Part shown: positions 1 through 9,300 of the stretch, one piece after another | How positions within the stretch are numbered: the first letter of the stretch is position 1 | Layout: every line of letters begins with the position of its first letter | Notes under the pieces: model-generated | Told to the model about the DNA's origin: nothing | Databases searched by the model: none | The model's input: only the letters and a program-made list of their open reading frames with translations | Translations under genes and position numbers: made by a program | From: Firmicutes bacterium HGW-Firmicutes-9 | GTDB lineage: Bacteria; Bacillota; Clostridia; Christensenellales; CAG-138 | Reading direction: 5' to 3' | Length of the DNA stretch: 64,000 nt | NCBI GenBank assembly: GCA_002841395.1 | Contig: PGZM01000002.1 | Location: forward strand, 318,201-382,200

Positions 1-321
1 AAAAATCGGGGATGGCCAAAATAAAAAACTTTCTTGTTTCATTATATTCCTATCAAATTTTAAATATGCTCTGATGATTGAGCCGTCATAAAGTATACAT
101 TGATAAGCTCCTGCTTCATAAATTGATACATACTGATTAATTGTTGTGAATGCCTTGCCTGAATTATGACGTCCTGAAACGTGATTGTCCCATGTTATAA
201 TACTTTCTTGTCCGTCAATGCTGATTATTGGGTTTTTTATTGACCGTGACAATCCTAATGCGTTAAGTGTTTGTAGCGTGTTTTGTATTTGTTCTAGTGT
301 ATCTTCGACATGCCTATTCAT
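1..321 (-). CDS. DUF2290-like protein, N-terminal part, cut by the left edge
   Basis: An open frame with no stop runs from an ATG at 321 down to base 1, giving 107 residues beginning MNRHVEDTLEQIQNTL. It contains GRHNSGKAFTTINQYVSIYE, GAYQCILYDGSIIRAYLKFD and a following SFLFWPSPI. From memory this pattern matches the DUF2290 family, whose members are about 230 residues long with no assigned activity. The start overlaps the last 8 bases of the helicase gene upstream (stop at 316-314), so the two are probably translationally coupled and act together. Composition is AT-rich like the helicase and unlike the core genes to the right. The family assignment is a pattern match from memory. The coding call rests on the open frame, the overlap and the protein-like sequence. 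Confidence 0.7.
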   Translation of the reverse strand, partial: MNRHVEDTLEQIQNTLQTLNALGLSRSIKNPIISIDGQESIITWDNHVSGRHNSGKAFTTINQYVSIYEAGAYQCILYDGSIIRAYLKFDRNIMKQESFLFWPSPIF

Positions 322-2458
322 TCTCTTCACTGTCTTCACCATTATGGTTATTACTCAAATACAGTTTCATTAATGCACTAAATTCAGGAATTTGAGTAGC
401 GTCGATTTCTCCTTTATTGATTAAGTCAATGAATGTTTTCATGCCTTTTTGAGCTTCTTCAATTTTCCTATTTTCTGATTCACTTCGTTCCCTGTTAATG
501 ATTCTTAGCTTATTCATTTCAGTTATTGTAGGCACCTTAAAACTCAGAGTATAGTCTTTGCTTCTAAATCTCTCTATTTCAGCAGTTAGTTCTTTCATTT
601 GAGTGCCCACGCCACATATTCTCACCCACGCTCGCGATCTGGTTATAGCAGTAAAAAGAGTATTCCTAAGCTTAATCAACTCAACACCTTCATAACAATA
701 TTCAGAATTTGCAATATACACTATCGGAGCTTCATTGCCTTTTGCTCTATATATTGCAGAGCAAGAAACGCTACCCGCAATTCTAAATATATCTCTGTCG
801 TTAGTAACTCCTGCCATCATAGAGGAAATCGAATAGCGCGCAAGATGTTGAGTAAACTTTTGATATTGACTTTTTGCAGAAATTACCGATGGGAAAATTA
901 CCAGTATATCATCCGGATCAAGTTCATCCTCAACAATATTTTTCTTTATCTGTCGTGCTATCCAATCGTATTGTACATCAACGTCATCAAAGTTTTTGGT
1001 TATAATTACATCTTCAGGCGATAATAAATCATAGAAATATTTAGGAGTAGAATCTGCCTTTCTAGATAAAGTTACCTCCTTGCCATGCTTCAAATTGCCT
1101 TTATTAATTTTGTACCCGATTTCTTCCCATAAATTAATGTTTTCAAAATGCTGGACTAAAGGTTTACGATAGATACCAAATCCAAGTGAATGAGCTAATG
1201 ACAAGGCCCATGGTGGATTACGATAGCAAACCGGAAGTATAATATCCTGCATTGGTTGGTCAGCTTCATTTATTAAGTTAACTAATGCTCGCCCATCGTT
1301 TGAAACACCAAACATTTCCACGATTGATGGCATAGTAGCAGAATTTAAATTTTGCAGTTCATCATATGCCCATACAATCCTTTTTTCTTTTTGAACAGAT
1401 TTATAAACAAGTCTAAAGAATGCAGCTGGCATATCTTGAGCTTCGTCAATTAGTACAATATCGTATTGAGGAATATAATTATCCGGTATTATACTATCCA
1501 GTTCCTCGCAAATTCCTGTAAACGCTTTTTCACGTCCGAACTTTAATCTTGCATTCGTAAAATTCATTGGAAGTGCATTGACTGATCTCGCGATTTCTGA
1601 ATATAGCCCTTGTTCTGACGATGATCCCCAAGCATGATATAAATGAATCTTGTCCCAATTTGGTTCATCTTTCGAAAACTCGAAAGCGAATTTTGTTATT
1701 AAATCTCGATATTGTTGCCACAAAGATCTTGTATAATACGTAACAACAATTTCCCATTCAGGATATTGTGCATGCAAATATGCCGCTTTCAAAGCCAAAA
1801 CAATCGTTTTCCCTGAGCCAGCTAGGCCACGTATTCGCTGTGGTCCGTCTACCATCTCAAGAGCAGCTTTCTTCTGCCATTGATCAAGATTTGCGATCTC
1901 TTTTTCAATTTTTTTAATAATATCACCTTTGGATCCAGAAATTTTAACATTATCACGTTTTTTTCGAGGTTTGATACTTGCAATTTTTTGCAAAGATTCA
2001 ACTAATACGTGAAAGTAATCAGTATCAAAAACGGGTAGATTTTCGAGTGTATTTGATAAAGTCTCAAAAGTAGAAATAACGTAGCCATTTTCCGTATTTT
2101 GTGCCAGCAGGCTCTCAGGTACAATGGAAATTACATATGGCTCAAATGCGAGTGTGCGTCCTTTTCTAAGACCTGAATACTGTGTCAAAGTATTAGTTAA
2201 TTGAAAGAATAGTTCCCCTTGGTTCTCAATTATGTCATGGGAGTTGTCGGCTGATTCAAAAATAAAAGCTACTAAACCAAATCTTTCACTTACTAATAAT
2301 GCATCAACAGTTATATTACCATCGATGTTAGCAGATAAAGGATAACCAGTATATAATGTTTCAATAACAAGTTGATCACTCCTCGAAGAAAGAATTTTGA
2401 TTAACTCTTTTGTTGCGAAAATATTCGAAATATTTGCTCTTACTATATCAAGCGGCAT
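314..2458 (-). CDS. Superfamily I helicase-like ATPase with degenerate NERD-like N-terminus
   Basis: This 714-residue protein has a complete set of SF1 helicase motifs: Walker A GLAGSGKT (211-218), Walker B with DEAQD (338-342), an arginine-containing motif near VCYRNPPW (410-417), RAKGNEAPIVYIAN (571-584) and a motif VI-like TAITRSR (603-609). The first 120 residues resemble a NERD/PD-(D/E)XK fold (DALLVSERFGLVAFIFE, 52-68), but the lysine expected after the glutamate is absent, so nuclease activity is doubtful. The C-terminus is charged. The start has a GGAGG nine bases upstream. The gene is AT-rich, lies beside tRNA-Trp and overlaps a DUF2290-like gene, which suggests a horizontally acquired module, possibly anti-phage. 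No single named helicase family was recognised. Confidence 0.85.
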   Translation of the reverse strand: MPLDIVRANISNIFATKELIKILSSRSDQLVIETLYTGYPLSANIDGNITVDALLVSERFGLVAFIFESADNSHDIIENQGELFFQLTNTLTQYSGLRKGRTLAFEPYVISIVPESLLAQNTENGYVISTFETLSNTLENLPVFDTDYFHVLVESLQKIASIKPRKKRDNVKISGSKGDIIKKIEKEIANLDQWQKKAALEMVDGPQRIRGLAGSGKTIVLALKAAYLHAQYPEWEIVVTYYTRSLWQQYRDLITKFAFEFSKDEPNWDKIHLYHAWGSSSEQGLYSEIARSVNALPMNFTNARLKFGREKAFTGICEELDSIIPDNYIPQYDIVLIDEAQDMPAAFFRLVYKSVQKEKRIVWAYDELQNLNSATMPSIVEMFGVSNDGRALVNLINEADQPMQDIILPVCYRNPPWALSLAHSLGFGIYRKPLVQHFENINLWEEIGYKINKGNLKHGKEVTLSRKADSTPKYFYDLLSPEDVIITKNFDDVDVQYDWIARQIKKNIVEDELDPDDILVIFPSVISAKSQYQKFTQHLARYSISSMMAGVTNDRDIFRIAGSVSCSAIYRAKGNEAPIVYIANSEYCYEGVELIKLRNTLFTAITRSRAWVRICGVGTQMKELTAEIERFRSKDYTLSFKVPTITEMNKLRIINRERSESENRKIEEAQKGMKTFIDLINKGEIDATQIPEFSALMKLYLSNNHNGEDSEENE

Positions 2459-2553
2459 AAAGTTTATCCTCCAAGTAGATCAATTCTGCATACTCATGAT
2501 AATTTGTGCGGGTTTCTATTGTTCGAAACATAAATTCAATAACACTTGCAAAC

Positions 2554-2582
2554 ATTATATACGGAATAGCAAATAATACCAA
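2554..2582 (-). promoter_or_regulatory. Putative promoter of the helicase gene
   Basis: On the minus strand, TTGGTA and TATAAT are separated by 17 bases. The helicase start lies about 95 bases downstream. The -35 box matches consensus at four of six positions. In AT-rich DNA such matches also arise by chance. Confidence 0.45.
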
Positions 2583-2674
2583 TATAACAATAAATATTAT
2601 GTTTTCTGATGCGAAGTTGATCCGCCTCCGTTTTATGGTCCAGGAGCAATGTTATTCAATCAATCAATCAATTC

Positions 2675-2687
2675 CTGGTGGCGATAG
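2675..2687 (+). other. 13-base match to the 5' end of 5S rRNA, possible remnant
   Basis: CTGGTGGCGATAG is the conserved beginning of many bacterial 5S rRNA genes. The bases after it do not continue as 5S rRNA. It is either a remnant or chance. Confidence 0.25.
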
Positions 2688-2833
2688 GAACCACGGTTTG
2701 AGGGGCAGATACCCGCAGAGGCTCGAATGCAGCCTGACCTCATTGTAATTTTGAATCCGTCGTTGCGTCAACACATGCGTAATAATTATTAGCAACTAGC
2801 CCCACATACAGGAGTATAATTAGCATGCGAGCG

Positions 2834-2875
2834 GCTATGCGTTTAATATAAACGTAGTTTAGTTGAACGCATAGC
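2834..2875. repeat. Inverted repeat, 10-base perfect arms
   Basis: GCTATGCGTT at 2834-2843 is matched by AACGCATAGC at 2866-2875 around a 22-base loop. There is no clear T-run on either side, so it is not an obvious terminator. It could be an element end, an operator or a structured RNA. Confidence 0.6.
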
Positions 2876-3124
2876 TTAATTCAAGCTTGCACAAATAATG
2901 AATCTCTCTGTAGTAGCACTCCAAATTGTGATTTCTGGATATTTTTTGTTTCGAGCTTTTGTTAAATATATATCAGCTTGCACCTTAGATTTAACTGATT
3001 ATTTTTATAAAACTTTTTACAACATCTTTTCCATCTCTTAAATTGAAAATCGGACAACAATTCCCTGCTTAGAGATTTTTAACACTGGCTATAAAGTATC
3101 AACTCATTCTCAAGGTAGCAATGG

Positions 3125-3164
3125 CGTGTCACAAAGTCAATAGCGTGTCACAGTTCGTGTCACA
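3125..3164 (+). repeat. Three direct copies of CGTGTCACA
   Basis: CGTGTCACA occurs at 3125-3133, 3144-3152 and 3156-3164; the first two are preceded by G. Start-to-start spacing is 19 and 12 bases. Multiple short direct repeats of this kind are typical of transposase- or recombinase-binding ends. No transposase is visible nearby. Confidence 0.6.
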
Positions 3165-3199
3165 TCATGACTATTAAAGGCTGGAAAACCCCTCAAAAA

Positions 3200-3216
3200 T
3201 TGGAGTTGAACTCCAA
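3200..3216. repeat. Perfect 17-base dyad
   Basis: TTGGAGTT and AACTCCAA flank a single G. It could be a protein-binding dyad or a short hairpin close to the tRNA-Trp 3' end. Confidence 0.5.
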
Positions 3217-3257
3217 CATTTTAGAGTCTAAATGTCGGTTTTTATGCCTATATATGG

Positions 3258-3284
3258 AAAAGCGCCCATTTAGGGCGCTTTTTT
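3258..3284. terminator. Bidirectional terminator after tRNA-Trp
   Basis: AGCGCCC (3261-3267) pairs with GGGCGCT (3273-3279) around a 5-base loop. T-runs follow on both strands: six or more on plus, four on minus. It ends the tRNA-Trp transcript. Confidence 0.75.
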
Positions 3285-3286
3285 CG

Positions 3287-3360
3287 TGGCAGGGGCACTA
3301 GGACTCGAACCCAGAAGAACGGTTTTGGAGACCGCTATGTTACCATTACATCATGCCCCT
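3287..3360 (-). tRNA. tRNA-Trp (anticodon CCA)
   Basis: Read on the minus strand, the acceptor arm AGGGGCA pairs with TGCCCCT. The anticodon loop is CTCCAAA, giving anticodon CCA. GGTTCGAGTCC forms the T-loop, and a 3' CCA is encoded. A strong promoter lies 19 bases upstream and a terminator immediately follows. AT-rich foreign-looking DNA begins just past its 3' end, the usual place for integrated elements. Confidence 0.93.
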
Positions 3361-3378
3361 AATTTGGTCAGCAAGCGT

Positions 3379-3408
3379 ATTATAGCAAACAGTCCGACCC
3401 AATGTCAA
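3379..3408 (-). promoter_or_regulatory. Promoter of tRNA-Trp
   Basis: TTGACA and TATAAT are separated by 18 bases on the minus strand, ending 19 bases before the tRNA. The -35 box overlaps the stop codon of the dipeptidase gene. Confidence 0.8.
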
Positions 3409-4328
3409 ACAAATTGAACGATATAATCGTGCAAATTTTGGTAGGCGATGCGATAGATGTCCGCCTCCGTGAAACCGCGTTTGAGCAGCGCTTCAAACAA
3501 CGCCGGAAAATCCTTGCTGGTTTTGAAATCTCGAGGATACTGATGCATGCCGTCAAGGTCAGAACCGATCGCGCAGCATTCAATACCGCCGACTTCCACC
3601 ACGCGGCAGATATGACGCACGATATCGTCGATGCACGCAACGGGATTCTTGCCGAGCTGCAAATAGTAGAAATTGACGCCTACCGTTCCGCCCTGCTTTG
3701 CGATTTCGCGAATAAACTCATCGCTGAGCGAGCGCGGATTGTCATAGACGCTTCGAGCGTTCGAATGCGAGGCAAAGATCGGTCGCGTTGCACGCGCAAG
3801 CACCTGCTCGATGCTGCGATCACTCAGATGCGATACGTCGATCGCCACGCCGAGCGCGCACATCTCATCGATGATATCGCGTCCAATCGCCGTCAAGCCT
3901 TTGTTGCCACGCGCCAGAGCCGCACCGGATAGTTCGTTGTTCTCATTCCACGTGAGCGTCATTGCGCGAACGCCAAGGCGATGCAGCACCCGCAGAACCG
4001 CCATGCTGCCGTCTACCGCTTCCCCGCCTTCTACGGTCAATATGGTTGCAATCTTGCCACTTTCCGGTGTGAAATCGCGCGTAAGCGGCACAAACTCGTT
4101 GTGCTCTTCCAACATGCGATAATACGCGTCGATCATCGCGATGCACTGATGCAGCGGCTGCGTCTGAAGGGTTGTATCGATCCAACACGCGAAAAACTGC
4201 AACGCAACGCCGCCGCGCAGCATATCTTCCAAGCGTGTGGTTTGCTCTTTTTTCGGTTGCAGCATATCATAGCCGGACTGAACTGCTCCGTAGAGAAAGT
4301 CGCTGTGTCCGTCAGAAACAGGAAACAT
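3405..4328 (-). CDS. Membrane dipeptidase (peptidase M19)
   Basis: This 307-residue protein belongs to the renal dipeptidase/M19 family of zinc enzymes that cleave dipeptides, including those with a C-terminal D-residue. Metal-ligand motifs are all present: DGHSD (6-10), the glutamate in TVEGGE (100), DVSH (164-167), ASHSNAR (186-192) and GSDLDG (255-260). The chosen ATG at 4328 has a GGAGGG five to six bases upstream; a longer frame to 4544 lacks support and would run into the rny terminator. No signal peptide is seen, so it is probably cytoplasmic despite the family name. It stands downstream of rny, separated by a terminator-like hairpin, and its stop codon overlaps the tRNA-Trp promoter. 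Confidence 0.93.
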   Translation of the reverse strand: MFPVSDGHSDFLYGAVQSGYDMLQPKKEQTTRLEDMLRGGVALQFFACWIDTTLQTQPLHQCIAMIDAYYRMLEEHNEFVPLTRDFTPESGKIATILTVEGGEAVDGSMAVLRVLHRLGVRAMTLTWNENNELSGAALARGNKGLTAIGRDIIDEMCALGVAIDVSHLSDRSIEQVLARATRPIFASHSNARSVYDNPRSLSDEFIREIAKQGGTVGVNFYYLQLGKNPVACIDDIVRHICRVVEVGGIECCAIGSDLDGMHQYPRDFKTSKDFPALFEALLKRGFTEADIYRIAYQNLHDYIVQFV

Positions 4329-4403
4329 GATTACCCTCCGTTTGGTGCGCCGCGCTTTTTGCGTGGTATCTTGTTGAAAAAATCTGTAGTCGCGCTCAAG
4401 TGT

Positions 4404-4434
4404 CAACAAACGGGGCATGGCGAACCATGCCCCG
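4404..4434 (-). terminator. Terminator-like hairpin after rny
   Basis: CGGGGCATGG (4411-4420) pairs with CCATGCCCCG (4425-4434) around a 4-base loop. On the minus strand TTTGTT follows, a weak T-tract. A TTGACA directly after it may belong to a dipeptidase promoter, but no matching -10 box is clear. Confidence 0.6.
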
Positions 4435-4452
4435 ATCGGTATGCGATTGTTC

Positions 4453-5994
4453 TTACTTTGCGTAGTCGACCGTGCGCGTTTCGCGAATGACGCTGACCTT
4501 AATCTGGCCGGGGTATTCGAGTTCGCCTTCGATGCGCTTCGCAATCTCTTTTGCCATGACGACCGCGTCGCTGTCGCTCACACGATCCGGCTTGACGATG
4601 ATGCGGATTTCGCGGCCTGCCTGAATGGCAAAGGACGTGTCCACGCCGTCAAACGAGTTCGCGATCTCTTCGAGCTTCTCCAGACGCTTGATGTAGCTTT
4701 CCAGCGTCTCGCGCCGTGCGCCGGGGCGTGCGGCGGAGATTGCGTCGGCAGCCTGCACCAGGATCGCCTCGACGGTCTGCGGCTCCACGTCGCCGTGGTG
4801 CGCCATAATCGCATGGATGATGGCGTTGTTCTCGCGGAACTTCTTGGCGAGGTCTGCGCCGATCTGTGCATGCGATCCTTCAACCTCATGGTCGATGGAC
4901 TTGCCTAGGTCATGCAAGAGGCCTGCGCGCTTTGCCAGCGCTACGTTTGCGCCGAGCTCTGCCGCCATGATGCCCGCAAGATGCGCGACTTCGATGGAAT
5001 GCTTGAGCACGTTCTGGCCGTAGCTCGTGCGGTAACGCATGCGGCCAAGGTAGCGGACGATCTCGTGATGGAGACCGTTGACACCGACTTCGAGCACTGC
5101 TGCTTCGCCGGCTTCACGGATGGCCGTGTCGACCTCTTTGCGGGCTTTCTCGACCATTTCTTCGATACGGGTGGGATGAATGCGTCCGTCGAGAATCAGC
5201 TTCTCAAGCGCGATACGCGCCACCTCGCGGCGGACGGGATCGAAGCTCGAAAGAATGACTGCTTCCGGCGTGTCGTCGATGATGAGGTCCACGCCCGTCG
5301 CCGTTTCCAGCGCGCGGATATTGCGTCCCTCACGGCCGATGATGCGGCCCTTCATGTCGTCATTCGGCAGAGCGACGACGGATACGGTTGCTTCCGCAAC
5401 ATGATCCGCAGCGCAACGCTGAATCGCCATCGTGATGATGTTTCTTGCGCGCTTGTCTGCTTCTTCCTTCGTCTTGGACTCGATGTCTCGGATGAGGATC
5501 GCGGCATCGTGCCGGGTTTCCCGCTCTACGTTGGCAAGCAACATGTTGCGGGCGTCTTCCATTGAGAGACTGGAAATCTTTTCAAGTTCACGAATCTGCT
5601 GCTCGTAGAGTGCTTTAACAGCTGCTTCAGCGCCGTCGATCTCCGCTTCGCGGTTTGCGATAGTCGCCTCGCGTTTGTCCAGCGAATCCGTTTTCTTGTC
5701 GAGAATCTCCTCTCTCTGGAAAATGCGCCTTTCGTTTCTCTGAATCTCTCCGCGGCGCTCGCGGTTTTCTCTTTCCGCTTCGGAGCGAATTTTAAATACT
5801 TCTTCTTTCGCTTCTAAGATCTTTTCTTTCTTGATCTCTTCTGCTTTTCTCTGGGCATCGTCATAGAGCTTTTTTACGGCGTCCTCCGCCTTTGCCACTT
5901 TTGCCTCCGCAACATTGCGGCGGTAAGCATATCCAACGAGGAAACCGGAGAGTAGCGCAACGATGCCGATGACTGGATATAGCCACCAGAACAT
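4453..5994 (-). CDS. rny: Ribonuclease Y
   Basis: RNase Y is the membrane-anchored endoribonuclease that starts mRNA decay in many Firmicutes. The 513-residue protein has an N-terminal membrane helix (about 2-24), a long charged coiled coil (about 25-190), a KH domain with [11 protein letters not shown] (215-225), and an HD domain with HSIEVAH (332-338) and LLHDLGK (359-365). Length is normal for the family. The ATG at 5994 is chosen because it places the membrane helix at the very N-terminus and has GGAG nine bases upstream; an in-frame ATG at 6033 adds 13 residues without improving the fit. It is transcribed from its own promoter about 157 bases upstream. Confidence 0.96.
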   Translation of the reverse strand: MFWWLYPVIGIVALLSGFLVGYAYRRNVAEAKVAKAEDAVKKLYDDAQRKAEEIKKEKILEAKEEVFKIRSEAERENRERRGEIQRNERRIFQREEILDKKTDSLDKREATIANREAEIDGAEAAVKALYEQQIRELEKISSLSMEDARNMLLANVERETRHDAAILIRDIESKTKEEADKRARNIITMAIQRCAADHVAEATVSVVALPNDDMKGRIIGREGRNIRALETATGVDLIIDDTPEAVILSSFDPVRREVARIALEKLILDGRIHPTRIEEMVEKARKEVDTAIREAGEAAVLEVGVNGLHHEIVRYLGRMRYRTSYGQNVLKHSIEVAHLAGIMAAELGANVALAKRAGLLHDLGKSIDHEVEGSHAQIGADLAKKFRENNAIIHAIMAHHGDVEPQTVEAILVQAADAISAARPGARRETLESYIKRLEKLEEIANSFDGVDTSFAIQAGREIRIIVKPDRVSDSDAVVMAKEIAKRIEGELEYPGQIKVSVIRETRTVDYAK

Positions 5995-6314
5995 AACATG
6001 TTTCTCCGATCTATAAAAAATGTAACCGCACATCTCTGCACGGTCACTTCATAATATCTATCAAAAATCTGAGCCAACTGTATGCTGCGCATCAGCTTGA
6101 AACAAACAATCTATTATGAACACACCATAAGAGTGCAGGATTACTTGAAAAGTATATATCAGCTATTGTTATGCGTCAAGAAAAATTGACAATATATGGG
6201 GGTTTAGCGGCACTTATTGCAAGATTTTGCATGTTTTTCTGGCTAAATCGACGCATTTCATATAAATTGAAAACTCTATATTTGTATGCCGCACATAAAT
6301 GCTAATATACAGAG
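5995..6314. other. 320-base intergenic region between polC and rny
   Basis: The region carries the rny promoter and an untranslated leader of about 150 bases with no gene. No good hairpin terminator for polC was found. Confidence 0.6.
6151..6179 (-). promoter_or_regulatory. Promoter of rny
   Basis: TTGACG and TATACT are separated by exactly 17 bases on the minus strand. The rny start lies about 157 bases downstream, so the mRNA has a long leader. Confidence 0.8.
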
Positions 6315-9300
6315 CTAAAACAGCGAAATCTGCGCGGTCTTCTCCATGCCTTCAAAACAGCCACACTTCTCCATCGCAGCTACAACCGCGCTGTTTGCCT
6401 TGGTCGCTGCACGGAACTCTTCAACAGTGTTAAACACCTTACCCTTGCGGTTTTCGACCATCATTACCGCGGCGTTTGTGCCAAGGCCCGGGATCGCGTT
6501 AAACGGCGGACGGATTTTCCCGTCCTCTATTAAGAATTGTTTCGCGTCAGACTTATACAGATCGACCGGAAGCAGCTCGATCCCGCGCATGTTCATTTCG
6601 TACACGACTTCCAGAATCGTGACGATATCCTTGGTTCTGCCTTTTTCCGAGTCGGTCATCTTTGCTGCGGCCCGCTCCAGTTCACGAATCGTCTCCAGCA
6701 CGCGCTCTGCCCCGCCCGCCGCCAAAGAAACGTCAAACAAGTCTGCGCGAACGGTAAAGTACACACTGTAGAACTCCAGCGGATGATGCACTTTATAATA
6801 TGCCACGCGGAAGCTCATCATCGTATACGCGACCGCATGCCCGCGCGGGAACATGTATTTGATCTTCTTGCAGCTGTCGATATACCACGCCGGAATCTCA
6901 TTATCGAGCAGCTTCTGCTCCATCTCCGGTTTGAGTCCCTTGCCTTTGCGGACGGACTCCATGATTTTAAACGAACTTGATGCGTCGACGCCATGCAGAA
7001 TCAGATAGTTCATGATATCATCGCGCGTGCAGATGACCTCGTTGAGCTTTGCGATTTTGTTGATAACAAGCGGTTCTGCATTGCCGAGCCAAACGTCGGT
7101 GCCGTGCGTCAAACCAGAAATACGAACAAGCTCTTCCATTGTCGTCGGCTGCGTTGCATCCAAAACGCCGCGTACAAAGCCCGTGCCGAATTCCGGCGTG
7201 CCGAGCGTGCCGACCTTGCAGTCGATCTCGGAGAGGTCGACCTTGAGTGAGTCGCTCGCGATGTAGATGCGCATCGTGTCCGGATCATCCAGCGGAATGG
7301 CGACCGGATCAAGCCCCGTGAGATCCTGCAGCATTCTCAGCGCGGTCGGATCGTCGTGACCGAGGATATCGAGTTTTACGAGACGATCGTCCATCGCATG
7401 GAAGTCGAAATGTGTGGTGATCGTGTTCTTATTCGATTTATCCGCCGGGTACTGAATCGGCGTATAGTCTAAAATATCGTCCTCTTTGGGTACGATAACG
7501 ATACCACCGGGATGTTGACCCGTGGTGACCTTCACGTCCTGACAGCCTTGTGCGATGCGTTCGCGCTCCGCTTTTCGCAGCACCTTCCCCGTCTTTTCCT
7601 CGTATTGACGCACATAGTCAAACGCCGTGCGCTCCGCCACGCCGCTTATGGTGCCCGCGCGGAACGCGTGACCGCGTCCGAACATCTCCTCGACATACTT
7701 GTGCGCGACTGGCTGATATTCGCCGGAAAAGTTGAGATCAATATCCGGTGTTTTGTCGCCGTCGAAGCCTAAGAACACCTCAAACGGAATATCAAAGCCC
7801 ATCTTGTTGTAGCGCGTGCCGCAGACGGGACAATCCTTGTTTGGCATATCGATTCCGCAGAAGTACTGCATGCGGTCGATCTCAAAGTCGCTGTGCTTGC
7901 AGTTCGGGCAGACATAATGCGGCTGCAACGGGTTGACCTCCGTGATACCTGACATGGTTGCGACAAACGACGAGCCGACGGATCCTCGTGAGCCGACCAA
8001 GTAACCATCGGAATTACTCTTGTGCACAAGTCGCTGTGCCATGAGATACAACGAAGCAAAGCCGTTGCCGATGATGGATTTCAGCTCGCGGTCAAGACGC
8101 GCCTGCACGACCTCCGGCAGCGGATCGCCGTATATTTCGTGCGCCTTGCCGACCGCCATGTCGCGCAAGATGTCTTCCGCATACTCGATGGTCGGTGCAT
8201 GCGTGCCGTCGGGAAACGGCTTGAGCAAGTCGCAACTGTCCGCGATTCGATTTGGTTCGTCTGCGACGACGCGCATGGCAGTTTCTTCGCCCAGATAGGC
8301 AAACTCTTCCAGCATCTCCGTGGTCGTTTTGAAATACAACGGTGCCTGAAAAGCCGCGTCGTCAAATCCATTCTTCGTGAGGATGACTTCGCGATAGATA
8401 GCATCTTCGGGGTTGAGGAAATGCACGTCGCCGGTCGCGACGACGGGAATGCCGAGCCTGTCGCCAAGCTCTACGATTTCGCGGTTGATCTCGATAATGC
8501 GCTCATCGGTCGCTTTGTTGTCACGCACCAAAAATGCGTTATTACAGCGCGGCTGAATCTCTAAGAAATCATACGTTTTCGCGAGATATTCAATTCTCTC
8601 CTGTCCCGCTTCGTTTAAGATTGCCCGGTACAGTTCGCCAGCTTCACAGGCGGAACCCAGGATCAGACCTTCGCGATAGAGTGAAAGCAGGCTGAACGGA
8701 ATGATCGGATTGTAGTGGAAGTGATCCAAATGGGCATAGCTGACAAGCCGGTACAGGTTTTTCATGCCTGCCTGCGTCTTGGCTAGTATGATGATGTGGT
8801 AGGTTGCCGAGCGTTTTTTGCCGCGCTCCTGTTTGGTTTCATCAGAGCGAACGGGCAGTAAATCCAACCCCAGCGCGCGAATCATATCAAGCAGTTTTAA
8901 GAATATCTCGCCGGTTGCAGCCGCGTCGTCCGTGGCTCTATGATGGCTTTCAAGCGTTACGCCGAGCACTTCACAGAGCGTATCAAGCTTATGATTGATC
9001 AAGTCGTGCATCAAATAGCGCGAAAGCATCAGCGTATCGGCATATTGATTGTTGAACGATAGATTAAACCGCGCGGAATGAAAACGGACAAAACCCATGT
9101 CAAACTCAGCGTTGTGCGCAACAAGGCACGCACCCTCGCAAAACGCATGAAACTGCGTGAGCACTTCTCTTGTGTTGGGCGCGCCTTGCAGCATCTCGGT
9201 TGTGATGCCGGTCAGGTTCGTGATGTTGGTTGGTATCACGACGCCGTCATTGACGAACGTTTGGAATCGATCCACGATCACGCCGTCCTTGAGCTTGACC

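Larger units (their letters stand above)
2459..3286. other. 828-base AT-rich gap with no convincing gene
   Basis: No frame here looks coding. The stretch holds a promoter for the helicase, a short (CAAT)n run at 2654-2672, a 13-base match to the start of 5S rRNA, an inverted repeat, a triple CGTGTCACA repeat, a perfect dyad, and the tRNA-Trp terminator. It looks like eroded mobile-element or integration-site DNA next to tRNA-Trp. Confidence 0.6.

Noticed and set aside
2506-2748. 80-codon open frame in the gap before tRNA-Trp
   Set aside because: No ribosome site, sequence not protein-like, and it runs through the helicase promoter and the CAAT repeats.
3125-3164. CRISPR-like direct repeats
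   Set aside because: Units are nine bases with 3-10 base spacers, far too short for CRISPR, and no cas gene is present.
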